This document shows positions 19,023 through 28,321 of a stretch of DNA of 64,000 nucleotides, one piece after another. This DNA comes from Gordonia oryzae (GTDB lineage Bacteria; Actinomycetota; Actinomycetes; Mycobacteriales; Mycobacteriaceae). The stretch is from assembly GCF_003797185.1 (NCBI RefSeq), contig NZ_RKMH01000001.1, forward strand, positions 248,001 to 312,000, read 5' to 3'. Numbering within the stretch: the first letter of the stretch is position 1; each line of letters begins with the position of its first letter. The notes under the pieces were generated by a model, which saw nothing but the letters and a program-made list of their open reading frames with translations, was not told where the DNA came from and ran no database searches. A program made the translations under genes and the position numbers.

Positions 19023-21283
19023 CCAACACCGAACAGACAACCGCGATACCGAGTTTCGCCGACGTCGAGCTCGCCGTCGAGGTGCCGGCGGTACCGGCCG
19101 ACGCGGCCGCGCAGGTGATCGGAAACCTCTCCGCCGCCCACGGCTACAGCACCGAGCAGGTCACCTGGAGCACCCCCGAGCAGATCGACGTCACGCCGGT
19201 CTACACCCGAGCCGATCGCGACGCGGTGACCACCGACGACGCACACCCGTATCCGCTGGATTCGGTGCCCGGTGCCGCGCCGTTCATCCGCGGCCCGTAT
19301 CCGACGATGTACGTCAACCAGCCGTGGACCATCCGCCAGTACGCGGGCTTCTCCACCGCGGCGGAATCCAACGCCTTCTACCGCCGCAACCTGGCGGCCG
19401 GGCAGAAGGGCCTGTCGGTGGCCTTCGACCTGGCCACCCACCGCGGCTACGATTCCGACCATCCACGCGTCGCCGGTGACGTCGGCATGGCGGGCGTGGC
19501 GATCGACTCCATACTCGACATGCGTCAGCTCTTCGACGGCATCGACCTCGGCAGCGTGTCGGTGTCGATGACGATGAACGGTGCGGTGCTGCCCATCCTG
19601 GCGTTGTATGTCGTTGCCGCAGAGGAACAGGGCGTACCGCCGGAGAAGCTGGCGGGGACCATCCAGAACGACATCCTCAAGGAGTTCATGGTCCGCAACA
19701 CCTACATCTATCCGCCCAAGCCGTCGATGCGGATCATCTCCAACATCTTCGAGTACACCAGCCAGAAGATGCCGCGGTTCAACTCGATCTCGATCTCCGG
19801 CTATCACATCCAGGAGGCCGGGGCCACCGCCGATCTCGAGCTCGCCTACACCCTCGCCGACGGTGTGGAGTACATCCGCGCCGGTCTCGACGCTGGGCTC
19901 GACATCGACAAGTTCGCCCCGCGGCTCTCGTTCTTCTGGGGCATCGGGATGAACTTTTTCATGGAGGTCGCCAAGCTGCGCGCCGCGCGGCTGCTCTGGA
20001 GTGAACTCGTCGCCCAGTTCGATCCGAAGAACCCGAAATCGTTGTCGCTGCGCACACATTCGCAGACCTCGGGGTGGTCGTTGACCGCCCAGGACGTGTT
20101 CAACAACGTCGCCCGCACCTGCGTCGAGGCGATGGCGGCCACCCAAGGCCACACCCAGTCGTTGCACACCAACGCCCTCGACGAGGCGATCGCCCTACCG
20201 ACGGATTTCTCCGCCCGCATCGCCCGCAACACCCAGCTGCTGCTGCAGCAGGAATCGGGTACCACACGCCCGATCGATCCGTGGGCGGGCAGTAACTACG
20301 TCGAGTGGCTGACCCATCAGCTCGCACAGAAGGCCCGCGAGCACATCGCCGAGGTCGAGGCGACCGGCGGTATGACGCAGGCGATCAACGAGGGTCTGCC
20401 GAAGTTGCGGATCGAGGAGGCCGCCGCCCGCACGCAGGCGCGCATCGACTCCGGTCAGCAGCCGCTCATCGGGGTCAACAAGTACCGCGTCGAGGACGAC
20501 GAGGAGATCGAGGTCCTCAAGGTCGAAAACTCCAAGGTGCGCACCGAACAACTCGAGAAGCTCGATCAGCTTCGTGTGGGCCGGGATTCGGCGGCGGTGG
20601 AGGCGGCCCTGGCCGATCTGACGCGCGCCGCGGCCAGCGACGACGGCGGCATGGAGAACAACCTGATGGCACTGGCCATTGAGGCAGCCCGGCAGCAGGC
20701 GACCGTTGGTGAGATCTCCGCGGCACTGGAAAAGGTCTATGGTCGCCATCAGGCAGAGATCAAGACCATCAGCGGGGTGTATCGACATGAGGTGGGTGCG
20801 GTGACCGGCGTCGAGGCGGCCACGGAAATTGTCGAGCAGTTCGCCGAGGCAGAGGGCCGGCGTCCGCGCGTGCTGGTCGCGAAGATGGGCCAGGACGGAC
20901 ACGACCGCGGGCAGAAGGTGATCGCAACAGCATTCGCCGACCTCGGCTTCGACGTCGACGTGGGCCCGCTGTTCGCCACCCCCGAGGAGGTGGCCACGCA
21001 GGCCGCCGACAACGACGTCCACGTCGTCGGTGTGTCCTCGCTGGCGGCCGGGCATCTGACGCTGGTGCCCGCGCTGCGCAAGGCGCTCGAGGAGGTCGGC
21101 CGCCCCGACATCATGATCGTCGTCGGTGGGGTGATCCCGCCCGGTGATTTCGAGGAGCTCTACCAGGCAGGCGCCGCGGCGATCTTCCCGCCGGGTACCG
21201 TCATCGCCGACTCGGCGGTCGAACTCGTCGGCAAGCTCGCCGAAAATCTGGGGCTCGAACTCGCCGGAGTCGCTTCCGAGTGA
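19019..21283 (+). CDS. mutB: Methylmalonyl-CoA mutase large subunit
   Basis: The catalytic 754-residue alpha subunit. The N-terminal barrel shows [38 protein letters not shown] [15 protein letters not shown] and [11 protein letters not shown]. The C-terminal B12-binding domain has [11 protein letters not shown] (about 624-634), with the His that ligates cobalt, then GVSSLAAGH and VGGVIPPGD. It pairs with mutA, whose stop it overlaps (ATGA), and overlaps meaB by 4 nt. The three form a tightly coupled operon. Confidence 0.97.
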   Translation: MTNTEQTTAIPSFADVELAVEVPAVPADAAAQVIGNLSAAHGYSTEQVTWSTPEQIDVTPVYTRADRDAVTTDDAHPYPLDSVPGAAPFIRGPYPTMYVNQPWTIRQYAGFSTAAESNAFYRRNLAAGQKGLSVAFDLATHRGYDSDHPRVAGDVGMAGVAIDSILDMRQLFDGIDLGSVSVSMTMNGAVLPILALYVVAAEEQGVPPEKLAGTIQNDILKEFMVRNTYIYPPKPSMRIISNIFEYTSQKMPRFNSISISGYHIQEAGATADLELAYTLADGVEYIRAGLDAGLDIDKFAPRLSFFWGIGMNFFMEVAKLRAARLLWSELVAQFDPKNPKSLSLRTHSQTSGWSLTAQDVFNNVARTCVEAMAATQGHTQSLHTNALDEAIALPTDFSARIARNTQLLLQQESGTTRPIDPWAGSNYVEWLTHQLAQKAREHIAEVEATGGMTQAINEGLPKLRIEEAAARTQARIDSGQQPLIGVNKYRVEDDEEIEVLKVENSKVRTEQLEKLDQLRVGRDSAAVEAALADLTRAAASDDGGMENNLMALAIEAARQQATVGEISAALEKVYGRHQAEIKTISGVYRHEVGAVTGVEAATEIVEQFAEAEGRRPRVLVAKMGQDGHDRGQKVIATAFADLGFDVDVGPLFATPEEVATQAADNDVHVVGVSSLAAGHLTLVPALRKALEEVGRPDIMIVVGGVIPPGDFEELYQAGAAAIFPPGTVIADSAVELVGKLAENLGLELAGVASE

Positions 21284-22296
21284 CCGACCAGAGCGACACG
21301 GGGGCAGCGATACGCCGACGAGTCGACGTCGATGCGCTCGCCGAGGCCATCCTCGCCGATCGCCGTGCGGATCTCGCCCGCGCGATCACCCTCGTGGAAT
21401 CGCGTAGGCCCGACCACCGCGCTGCGGCGCAAGAGTTACTCCTGCGTCTGACTCCACACTCGGGCAAGTCGTTTCGGGTCGGCATCACCGGCGTACCGGG
21501 GGTCGGCAAATCGACCACCATCGAGGCCCTTGGACTACACCTCATCGAGCGGGGGCACAAGGTCGCGGTGCTCGCCGTCGACCCGTCCTCCACCCGCACC
21601 GGCGGGTCGATCCTCGGTGACAAGACCCGGATGGGCCGGTTGTCGATGGACAAGCGTGCCTATATCCGGCCGTCACCGACGTCGGGCACGCTCGGCGGGG
21701 TCGCCAAGGCCACCCGCGAGTCGATTGTTCTCGTCGAGGCGGCGGGTTTCGACGTCGTGCTGGTGGAGACCGTCGGCGTCGGCCAGTCGGAGGTCGCGGT
21801 GGCCAACATGGTCGATACGTTCTCGTTCTTGACCCTGGCCCGCACCGGGGATTCGTTGCAGGGCATCAAGAAGGGCGTCCTCGAGCTCGCCGACGTGATC
21901 ATCGTCAACAAGGCCGACGGCAACCATCTGACCGAGGCGAACGCGGCCGCCCGCGAGCTGAAGAATGCGCTTCGGCTGATCTATCCGCACGACGCGCTGT
22001 GGTTTCCCCCAGTGCAGACGATGAGCGCGCTGGAGAACACCGGCGTCGACCAGTACTGGGCGGCGGTGGAACGTCATCGCGAGACATTGCTCGCCGCAGG
22101 TGAATTCGAGGTCCGACGCAATCGTCAGCAGATTGAGTGGATGTGGGAGATGGCGCGCGAGACCGTGCTCGCACGACTCGCCGATTCCCCGGAGGTCAAG
22201 GCGGTACGCGCCGAGGTCGAGCAGCAGGTGCGCGAGGCCACGCTGACCCCGGCGCTCGGCGCGCAGCACATCATCGAAGCCTTCGACCACCGCTGA
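21280..22296 (+). CDS. meaB: Methylmalonyl-CoA mutase G-protein chaperone (MeaB/ArgK GTPase)
   Basis: A 338-residue G3E-family GTPase that loads and protects the adenosylcobalamin of MutAB. It has Walker [10 protein letters not shown] (about 71-79), the [20 protein letters not shown] switch region, [10 protein letters not shown] and the NKADG guanine motif. The GTG start overlaps the mutB stop. It corresponds to Rv1496 but lacks the mazEF-type pair that separates mutB from meaB in M. tuberculosis. Confidence 0.96.
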   Translation: MTDQSDTGAAIRRRVDVDALAEAILADRRADLARAITLVESRRPDHRAAAQELLLRLTPHSGKSFRVGITGVPGVGKSTTIEALGLHLIERGHKVAVLAVDPSSTRTGGSILGDKTRMGRLSMDKRAYIRPSPTSGTLGGVAKATRESIVLVEAAGFDVVLVETVGVGQSEVAVANMVDTFSFLTLARTGDSLQGIKKGVLELADVIIVNKADGNHLTEANAAARELKNALRLIYPHDALWFPPVQTMSALENTGVDQYWAAVERHRETLLAAGEFEVRRNRQQIEWMWEMARETVLARLADSPEVKAVRAEVEQQVREATLTPALGAQHIIEAFDHR

Positions 22297-22377
22297 CCCG
22301 ACACCCCGAACGCGTACCGACGCCGCGCCTTCGAGGTGCGACGCCGGCATACTTCAGCGGGTCGGTTGCGCGCGCGA

Positions 22378-22923
22378 TAGGTTGGTGGCGACCGGTGTCG
22401 CCGCCGAGGTGGCTGCGTTAGTTCGGCAAGAAGTCCGAGGCGCAGGTGCATGCCGACCTCGCCAGATTGGTGATGTCCCAGCTGATCACAGCCCCCTACG
22501 CGAATCGGATCTTCGATCCCGGTGCCGACGACGACTACTTCGCGCTGCAACCCGCCTGGCGTGAGCGCATCCCGACCTACCGCCGCGGCAACGCACTACT
22601 GGGCCATCAATGCAGAACTCGTCAGCGAGCTAAACCGGCGCGAATCCACCGAACGGGTCGACGGGCACCGACGGTTGTTCCTCCACGGTTGCACCGGGAA
22701 GCTCGACATCGCCGGGACCGACGATGCGGCCCGTCTGCGGGTGATGCGTCGGATGAACGGTGAGAAGCCCGAGATCCTTTGTGATGTACTGGTATTCGCC
22801 AGTGGCTTCGAGTCGACACCGATCAGCGATTTACTCGCCGACGTCGGCCGTTTCTGCCATGCCGATGTCCATGGCGACCGGCACTCGACCGCAGCTACCG
22901 GCCGCGCGCCGATGAAGAGGTGA
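22378..22923 (+). pseudogene. Relic of a SidA/IucD-type flavin N-hydroxylase
   Basis: Pieces in different frames resemble lysine/ornithine N-monooxygenases of siderophore synthesis. Around 22378-22425 a VGG...AAEVAALV stretch recalls the NADPH-binding GGGQSAAE motif, after a frame change. Frame one from ~22446 reads APYANRIFDPGADDDYFALQ, like the family's SPFVNEVFDP block. A one-base shift near 22590 leads to THYWAINAELVSELNRRE (family N-Y-x-x-I), and then ILCDVLVFASGFES (family ATGY motif). The FAD-binding N-terminus and the C-terminus are missing. No intact frame spans these parts. The family call is moderate; that the gene is dead is well supported. Confidence 0.5.
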
Positions 22924-23106
22924 CCAGCGTCATCGACACGCGGTGCAACTCTGGGCACATCCACAGGCGGGCCGCGATTGTCCTGTCCACCGTCGCCGGC
23001 GGCTCAGGGGAGATCGTCGAAAGGCTGTCGGCTCGCGTGGGTGCGCTGAACGGAACCGGGCGGCGGGCCGCGGTACTGTCGCGGCGCGGATCGGCGGTTC
23101 CTGCCG
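22924..23106. other. Non-coding stretch, nothing recognised
   Basis: Between the hydroxylase relic and the LLM gene I see no conserved frame, hairpin or promoter. It may be further decayed sequence. Confidence 0.4.
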
Positions 23107-24060
23107 CTAGCGGTTGATCAGCGGTGCGAGGGTCCGACCGAGCAGGTCGACACGGCCGGGGATATGGCCGTTGGCGGGTGCGTTCACCGTGACCCCGTCG
23201 ATCCCCGTGTCCACCAGTGCCGAGAAGCGTTGCGCGACCTCCTCCGGCGAGCCGATGATCGCGCCGCCGCGGCGTGCTTGTGCCCGCGGGTTGCGGGCAA
23301 CATAGGCGTCGAACTCCTGCTCCGCCTGCTCGTGGGTCGGTGCCACGCACGCCGAGGTCTGCAGCGTCACGACAATCTCGGAGCGATCGCGGCCGAGGCG
23401 CTCGCAGTGGTGGGCGAGGGCGTCGAGTTTGCGGCCGATCTCGTCGGCCCCGCAGATGAGGTTCGATTCGTCGGCGTACTGGGCGACCATCCGCAGTGTC
23501 TTGCGCTCACCACCACCGCCGATCATCACCGGGATCCGACCGAGCGGGACGGGGGAGTTCACGGCGTCGTCAACCTGGTACCACTTGCCCGCCAGGGTCG
23601 GCCGCTCACCGCGCAGCATGGGCAGGATGATCTGCAGCGCCTCCTCGAGTTTCTCGAACCGATCGGTGAACGTACCGAACTCGTACCCGAGCGAGTCGTG
23701 TTCGAGCTCGAACCAACCCGCGCCGATGCCGAGTTGGGCGCGGCCCGCCGAAACCACATCGAGGGCGGTGACGATCTTGGCGAGCAGAGTGGGATTGCGA
23801 TAGGTGTTGCCGGTGACGAGAGCCGATAGCCGTACCCGCGAGGTGTGCTGGGCCAGCGCAGCGAGCAGTGTGTAGCACTCGATCATCGGTTCGTCGGGTT
23901 CACCGAGCATCGGGAGTTGATAGAAGTGGTCCATCACCAGCACGGTGTCGAAGCCGGAGTTCTCCGCCTCGACGGCCTGCGCGGTGATCGTGGGGAAGAG
24001 TTGATCGGGCGCGGTGTCGGGATAGGTGAAGTTCGGGATCTGGTATCCGAGGCGGGTCAC
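23107..24060 (-). CDS. LLM-class F420-dependent oxidoreductase
   Basis: A 317-residue luciferase-like monooxygenase of the F420-dependent Rv-type subfamily. Markers are GYQIPNFTYPD at the N-terminus, DTVLVMDHFYQLP, RVRLSALVTGNTYRNP, LGIGAGWFELEH, the GTFTDRFEKLEEALQI helix and IPVMIGGGGERKTLR. The substrate is unknown. GTG 24060 is supported by TAGCGT 7 nt upstream, which overlaps the stop of the nucleoside hydrolase gene. It can therefore be transcribed from its own leaderless promoter as well as with that gene (10-nt gap). It sits between two decayed genes. Confidence 0.88.
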   Translation of the reverse strand: MTRLGYQIPNFTYPDTAPDQLFPTITAQAVEAENSGFDTVLVMDHFYQLPMLGEPDEPMIECYTLLAALAQHTSRVRLSALVTGNTYRNPTLLAKIVTALDVVSAGRAQLGIGAGWFELEHDSLGYEFGTFTDRFEKLEEALQIILPMLRGERPTLAGKWYQVDDAVNSPVPLGRIPVMIGGGGERKTLRMVAQYADESNLICGADEIGRKLDALAHHCERLGRDRSEIVVTLQTSACVAPTHEQAEQEFDAYVARNPRAQARRGGAIIGSPEEVAQRFSALVDTGIDGVTVNAPANGHIPGRVDLLGRTLAPLINR

Positions 24061-24067
24061 CGCTCCA

Positions 24068-24073
24068 ACGCTA
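24068..24073 (-). promoter_or_regulatory. -10 box, leaderless LLM oxidoreductase gene
   Basis: On the minus strand TAGCGT is 7 nt before GTG 24060 and covers the stop codon of the upstream gene. Confidence 0.5.
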
Positions 24074-25114
24074 CGCTCCCGCGGCCGGGTTGCCCACGCG
24101 TCGGGCGAGCGTCGCGACCGTCTCGATGAGGTCGTCGAAGACACGATCGACGTCGGTGGTCGAGGCCACCCGCACATTCGGTGTGCCACCCCACATCCCG
24201 CGTTCGTCGGCGACCGTCGTGCCGCGCGTCAGGGTGCCGGTGAGTTCGACCGCGACCCGGGCCGGCCGGGTGTGTACCCACGACGGATCCAGCGCCACCA
24301 TCGCCGCGAACGGGTCGTGTAGGTGGGCGATGTAGCCCTCATCGTGAGCATGGTGGAACTCCAGATAGAAACGCAGCGCGTCCATCACATGCCGGATGAT
24401 CACGTTGGTCGCCACCGACCGCATACCCGGCTCGTCGGCGGGATCCGGGCACTCCAGCGGGGTGCTCCCGGCCGCGGCGGCCAGACGCACCGTGTGATCG
24501 GGGGTCAGGGCGATGGATTCGGTGAGATCGAGCGGGCACACGATCGGTTGCGGCGCCCCGTCGGTGCCGAACGCCGCGAAGACCTCGGCCGCGGCCTCCG
24601 GATCGACGGCGACATTCCATTCCGAGGTCGGCGTGGTGTTGCCGTGCACGTGGAACGCCCCACCCATGATCACCAGTCGTCGCAGCCGCAGCGGCAGGTC
24701 GCGGTCGCGACGGATCGCGGTGGCCAGCGAGGTCATCGGACCCGTCACGAGTCCGACGAGCTCGCCATCATGTGCAGCGGCCGCTTGCACCCACGCGTCT
24801 GCGGCGTCGAGACCGGCGACGGCCTGCGTCGGGGTCGGCAGCTCGGCATAGCCCACCCCGAGCGGCCCATGGGTATCCTCGGTGGTCATCAGGTCGGCAA
24901 CCAGAGGGCCGGGTGCCCCCTGATGAACCGCTACGTCCTCGCGACCGCAGAGCGTGAGCCACGCGAGGTTGTTGGTGGCGACCACATCGGCCGGTACATT
25001 GCCGGCCGTACTTGCGATCCCGACGAGATCGACGTCGTCGCGGGCGAGTAGATAGAGCAGGGCGAGCGAGTCGTCGATCCCGGTATCGCAGTCGAAGAAC
25101 ACACGGTGGGTCAC
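24071..25114 (-). CDS. Inosine-uridine preferring nucleoside hydrolase
   Basis: A 347-residue nucleoside N-ribohydrolase that cleaves nucleosides to base and ribose for salvage. The N-terminal FFDCDTGIDDSLALLYLL contains the calcium-binding DxDxxxDD motif. VTGPMTSLATAIRRD, RRLVIMGGAFHVHGN, SEWNVAVDPEAAA and the HLHDPFAAMVALDPS block (Asp and His of the active site) complete the family. The start is GTG 25114, after which VTHRVFFDCDTG follows directly. Substrate preference cannot be read from the sequence. Confidence 0.88.
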   Translation of the reverse strand: MTHRVFFDCDTGIDDSLALLYLLARDDVDLVGIASTAGNVPADVVATNNLAWLTLCGREDVAVHQGAPGPLVADLMTTEDTHGPLGVGYAELPTPTQAVAGLDAADAWVQAAAAHDGELVGLVTGPMTSLATAIRRDRDLPLRLRRLVIMGGAFHVHGNTTPTSEWNVAVDPEAAAEVFAAFGTDGAPQPIVCPLDLTESIALTPDHTVRLAAAAGSTPLECPDPADEPGMRSVATNVIIRHVMDALRFYLEFHHAHDEGYIAHLHDPFAAMVALDPSWVHTRPARVAVELTGTLTRGTTVADERGMWGGTPNVRVASTTDVDRVFDDLIETVATLARRVGNPAAGA

Positions 25115-25292
25115 CGCACCAGTCTCGCACCTACTGGTGCGCACCCGCCCGTTCCGGTGTGTCCACCGCCGTTGCGCAGCGGGTTCGACGGATCGTGGGA
25201 TGTCCATACCGGTGGAGCATGGATCTTTCCACTCTCGGCGCGGCCGATGGCCCCATCACGCAGCCCGCCGTCGAATCTGGCGACACAACCGA
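25115..25292. other. Non-coding stretch, nothing recognised
   Basis: No supported gene. It contains the divergent upstream sequence of the nucleoside hydrolase and possibly decayed N-terminal sequence of the MscS relic that follows. Confidence 0.4.
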
Positions 25293-26034
25293 ATGCGTCT
25301 GGTGGAACAGCCCATTCGTATCGTCTGCCACCTCGTCAGCGCGCTGATCGTGCGGTGAATCGCCCGTCGCCTCATCGATCGGGACACCCCCGAGAACCCC
25401 GACGCCGCCGACTGCAAGGCGCCTGCCCTGATCCGGCATCTGCGCGAACGTGCGCCAACCGAGACGAGGCCCGGTGGCGGCGAAAGCGACTGTGTCGCAG
25501 CGTCGTTATCAGCTGGCCCGCACCATCGGTTCGGCGCTGAAGTCGACGGTGTCGATCATCGTGCCGGCCTGGGCGGACCGTGGCGATCCTGTCGGTGCCC
25601 GGCGACATCGCAACGCCGTTCATCGCCTCGGCCGCCGGGGTGCTCGGCCGGCCGTCGGGTTCGGGGGCGCAGAACCTGCTGCGGGACTTCGGGACCGGCG
25701 TGTCCCTGCTCCTCGAGACCCGTACGGTGTCAGTGACATCGTGGATCTCGGTGAGGCGGGCGGTCGGCGCGGTCGCAAGCGTCGGCGTGCGCATCACCAC
25801 CGGGCGCGAGGGAAACGGTACCTTCTGGCACTTCCGCAACGGGGAGATCGCCCGCGTGGGCAAGATGAACCGGGAGTATGCCGTGGCCCGGGTCGAGGTC
25901 CCGGTGCCACTGCGCGTCGATCTCGATCGCACGCGGATGCGCGGGGCGCAGGCGTCGCGTCGGATTGGGCGGTGCTGCACCAGCCTGATGTCGGGGCCGG
26001 ACCCTCGTCGGCGCCGACGCCGACGGTTGAGTAG
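25293..26034 (+). pseudogene. MscS-family mechanosensitive channel pseudogene
   Basis: The conserved MscS core is readable only by switching frames. Frame A from 25293 gives MRLVEQPIRIVCHLVSAL, an in-frame TGA at 25356-25358, then IARRLIDRDTPENPD. Frame B (~25490-25560) gives RRYQLARTIGSALKSTVSII, the helix before the pore. Frame C gives AILSVPGDIATPF and GAQNLLRDF, the pore-helix GAQ...RDF signature. Frame B returns for YGVSDIVDLGEAGG near 25720-25755. Frame C resumes with RITTGREGNGTFWHFRNGEI and ARVGKMNREYAVARVEV, the beta domain. At least three frameshifts and one stop mean no functional channel. The family call is strong because motif order is intact. Confidence 0.72.
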
Positions 26035-26045
26035 ATGCCACAGAA

Positions 26046-26088
26046 CCAGACGAGGTCCCCGGGAAAATTCCCCGAGGACCTCGTCTGG
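26046..26088 (-). terminator. Terminator of tRNA-Leu
   Basis: A perfect 13-bp stem (26046-26058 with 26076-26088; ccagacgaggtcc arm) contains an inner GGGAA/TTCCC pairing and lies 7 nt beyond the tRNA 3' end. On the minus strand it is followed by ttctg, a weak U-tract. Confidence 0.75.
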
Positions 26089-26095
26089 TGTGGGT

Positions 26096-26180
26096 GTCCG
26101 AGGGGGGACTTGAACCCCCACGCCCGTTAATAGGGCACTAGCACCTCAAGCTAGCGCGTCTGCCATTCCGCCACTCGGAC
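26096..26180 (-). tRNA. tRNA-Leu (anticodon GAG)
   Basis: An 85-nt tRNA with a 7-bp acceptor stem (GTCCGAG/CTCGGAC). The anticodon stem is CTAGC/GCTAG with loop TTGAGGT, so the anticodon is GAG at 26145-26147. It has a long variable arm of the class II (Leu/Ser) type and a T-arm with GGTTCAAGTCC. It reads CUC and CUU codons. CCA is not encoded. The terminator hairpin follows directly. It lies at the boundary between two synteny blocks. Confidence 0.96.
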
Positions 26181-26277
26181 TTAATTGTCAACCCGGCGTG
26201 CGAGGCAACCTCTCACACCGGCGGCGATAACACTAACCGAGGTTGCCCCGGTATCCCAAATCCCGTAGGAGTGAGGG

Positions 26278-27624
26278 GTGACCGAAGAGTCGAACACCCC
26301 GCGCGCCGTCGACGAGGTCGTCGACCTCGTGAGCACCTTGATCCGTTTCGACACCAGCAACACCGGAGAGCTGGAGACCACCCGAGGCGAGGAGGAATGC
26401 GCCACATGGGTGGCGTCGATGCTTGAGGAGGTGGGCTACACCACCGAGTACGTGGAGTCCGGTCAACCCGGTCGCGGCAACGTCTTCGCCCGACTGCCCG
26501 GCTCCCCGGACTCCGATCGCGGAGCTCTGCTGATTCACGGCCACCTCGACGTGGTGCCCGCCGAACCGGCCGACTGGAGCGTGCACCCCTTTTCCGGCAC
26601 CGTCAAGGACGGCTACATCTGGGGCCGCGGCGCGGTCGACATGAAGAACATGGTCGGCATGGCACTTGCGCTCGCGCGACAGTTCCGGCGTGCGGGCACG
26701 ACACCGCCACGCGAGTTGGTCTTCGCCTTCCTCGCCGACGAGGAGGCAGGCGGAACCTGGGGAGCGCACTGGCTCGTCGAACATCGGCCCGATCTGTTCG
26801 AGGGCGTCACCGAGGCCGTCGGAGAGGTCGGTGGGTATTCGTTGACGGTCGACCGGACCGACGGCACCGAACGGCGGCTGTATCTGGTGGAGACCGCCGA
26901 GAAGGGGCTGGCGTGGATGCGGCTGACCGCCGACGCCACCGCCGGCCACGGATCCTTCTTGCACGCCGACAACGCCGTCACCGAGGTGGCCGAGGCGGTC
27001 GCCCGCATTGGCCGGCACACCTTTCCGCTCGTGGTGAGTGAATCGGTCGCCGAGTTCTTGGCCGCGGTGTCCGAGGAGACCGGTCTGGATCTTCGTCCGG
27101 ACGCGCCCGATCTGGAGACCTCACTGTTCAAACTGGGCAGCCTGGCCCGGATCCTTGGTGCGACATTGCGGGACACGGCCAACCCGACGATGCTGCGGGC
27201 CGGATACAAGGCCAACGTGATCCCGCAGAAGGCCGAGGCGGTCGTCGACTGCCGCATCCTGCCCGGCCGGCAGAAGGAGTTCGAGGCCGAGATCGATCGA
27301 CTCATCGGGCCCAATGTCACCCGGGAGTGGATCACCCACCTCGACTCCTACGAGACCACCTTCGACGGCGACCTCGTCGACGCGATGAACGCGGCGATCC
27401 TCGCCCATGATCCGGGCGCACGGACCGTGCCGTACATGATGTCCGGCGGCACCGACGCCAAGGCGTTCGCGAAACTCGGCGTCCGGTGCTTCGGTTTTGC
27501 TCCACTGCAGTTGCCCCGCGAACTGGATTTCGCCGCCCTGTTCCATGGTGTCGACGAGCGGGTGCCGGTGGATTCGGTCGTGTTCGGCACCAAGGTGCTC
27601 GAACACTTCTTGCTCCACAGCTAG
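26278..27624 (+). CDS. M20-family metallopeptidase/deacylase (Rv2141c-like, DapE2-type)
   Basis: A 448-residue zinc-dependent amidohydrolase of the ArgE/DapE/ACY1/CPG2 group. It has the metal motifs LLIHGHLDVVPAE, GRGAVDMKNMVG and FAFLADEEAGG (general-base Glu followed by Glu), and the late His in the LFHGVDERVP region. The internal dimerisation domain lies at about 195-340. It is the Rv2141c homologue and starts the second synteny block. The true substrate is unknown; the DapE2 name does not prove a lysine-pathway role. The start is GTG 26278 with GGAGTGAGG just upstream. Confidence 0.9.
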   Translation: MTEESNTPRAVDEVVDLVSTLIRFDTSNTGELETTRGEEECATWVASMLEEVGYTTEYVESGQPGRGNVFARLPGSPDSDRGALLIHGHLDVVPAEPADWSVHPFSGTVKDGYIWGRGAVDMKNMVGMALALARQFRRAGTTPPRELVFAFLADEEAGGTWGAHWLVEHRPDLFEGVTEAVGEVGGYSLTVDRTDGTERRLYLVETAEKGLAWMRLTADATAGHGSFLHADNAVTEVAEAVARIGRHTFPLVVSESVAEFLAAVSEETGLDLRPDAPDLETSLFKLGSLARILGATLRDTANPTMLRAGYKANVIPQKAEAVVDCRILPGRQKEFEAEIDRLIGPNVTREWITHLDSYETTFDGDLVDAMNAAILAHDPGARTVPYMMSGGTDAKAFAKLGVRCFGFAPLQLPRELDFAALFHGVDERVPVDSVVFGTKVLEHFLLHS

Positions 27625-27634
27625 TGTGCGCGCA

Positions 27635-27640
27635 TACAGT
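27635..27640 (+). promoter_or_regulatory. Possible -10 box of the PEBP gene
   Basis: TACAGT lies 38 nt before the ATG. A leader of about 30 nt would carry the AAGG ribosome site. Confidence 0.35.
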
Positions 27641-27678
27641 GGGTCGGGAAGCGCGCCGACCACGAGAAAGGTGATCCG

Positions 27679-28224
27679 ATGTCGAACGTCGATCCGTACG
27701 AGTCGTTACCCGCACTGCCCGGTTTCGAGGTGAGTTCCACTAGCTTCGACGATGGTGCGCCGCTGGCCAATCCACAGGTGAGCGGCCTGATGGGAGCAGG
27801 CGGTCAGGATTCGTCGCCGCAGCTGAGCTGGTCCGGATTCCCCAGCGACACCAAGAGTTTCGCGGTCACCGTATACGACCCCGACGCGCCGACCGCGTCG
27901 GGATTCTGGCACTGGGCGGTCGCCGACATCCCGGTGTCGGTGACGAGCCTGCCCGAGGGCGCCGGTGACGACGACGGGTCCGGTCTGCCTGCCGGGGCGG
28001 TGACGCTGGCCAACGACGCGTCGTTGCGCCGATTCGTCGGAGCCGCACCCCCTCCCGGCCACGGTGCGCACCGCTACTTCGTAGTCGTGCACGCCGTCGA
28101 CGTAGAGTCCCTCGGTCTGCCCGATGGTGCCACACCGGCCTACCTCGGGTTCACTCTGTTCTCTCACGCCATCGCGCGGGCCACTCTCGTCGGCACCTAC
28201 GAGCAGCCCGCAGAGCGTCTGTGA
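27679..28224 (+). CDS. YbhB/YbcL-type PEBP protein (Rv2140c-like)
   Basis: A 181-residue phosphatidylethanolamine-binding-like protein. The family core is [29 protein letters not shown] (the ligand-site Asp-Pro-Asp-Ala-Pro and HW motifs), and [19 protein letters not shown] with the PGHGxHRY motif. It is cytosolic with no signal peptide. The function is unclear; family members bind anionic ligands and some inhibit kinases or proteases. It converges on pyrD, as Rv2140c does. Its stop codon lies inside the first unit of a 16-bp tandem repeat. Confidence 0.92.
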   Translation: MSNVDPYESLPALPGFEVSSTSFDDGAPLANPQVSGLMGAGGQDSSPQLSWSGFPSDTKSFAVTVYDPDAPTASGFWHWAVADIPVSVTSLPEGAGDDDGSGLPAGAVTLANDASLRRFVGAAPPPGHGAHRYFVVVHAVDVESLGLPDGATPAYLGFTLFSHAIARATLVGTYEQPAERL

Positions 28225-28250
28225 CGCAGAAGACCTGTGACACAGAAGAT
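28219..28250 (+). repeat. 16-bp tandem repeat across the PEBP stop codon
   Basis: ctgtgacgcagaagac (28219-28234) is followed directly by ctgtgacacagaagat (28235-28250), with two mismatches. The first unit contains the in-frame TGA. Confidence 0.8.
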
Positions 28251-28277
28251 CTCTGAAACCGCGCGGATGCGTGATGT

Positions 28278-28321
28278 GCGGTCGGTGCCGGCGCTCAATG
28301 ACGGGTGTCGGCACCGACCGC
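28278..28321. terminator. Convergent terminator, PEBP gene/pyrD
   Basis: A perfect 13-bp stem, gcggtcggtgccg (28278-28290) with its complement at 28309-28321, spans an 18-nt loop that contains the pyrD stop. It lies between convergent genes and could serve both; there is no U-tract. Confidence 0.5.

Noticed and set aside
18812-20167. 451-residue antisense frame across mutA/mutB
   Set aside because: It mirrors conserved coding sequence on the other strand; high GC creates such open antisense frames throughout the window.
25372-26121. 249-residue minus-strand frame over the MscS relic
   Set aside because: Arg/Thr/Pro-rich shadow that crosses the tRNA terminator; the MscS motifs are on the plus strand.
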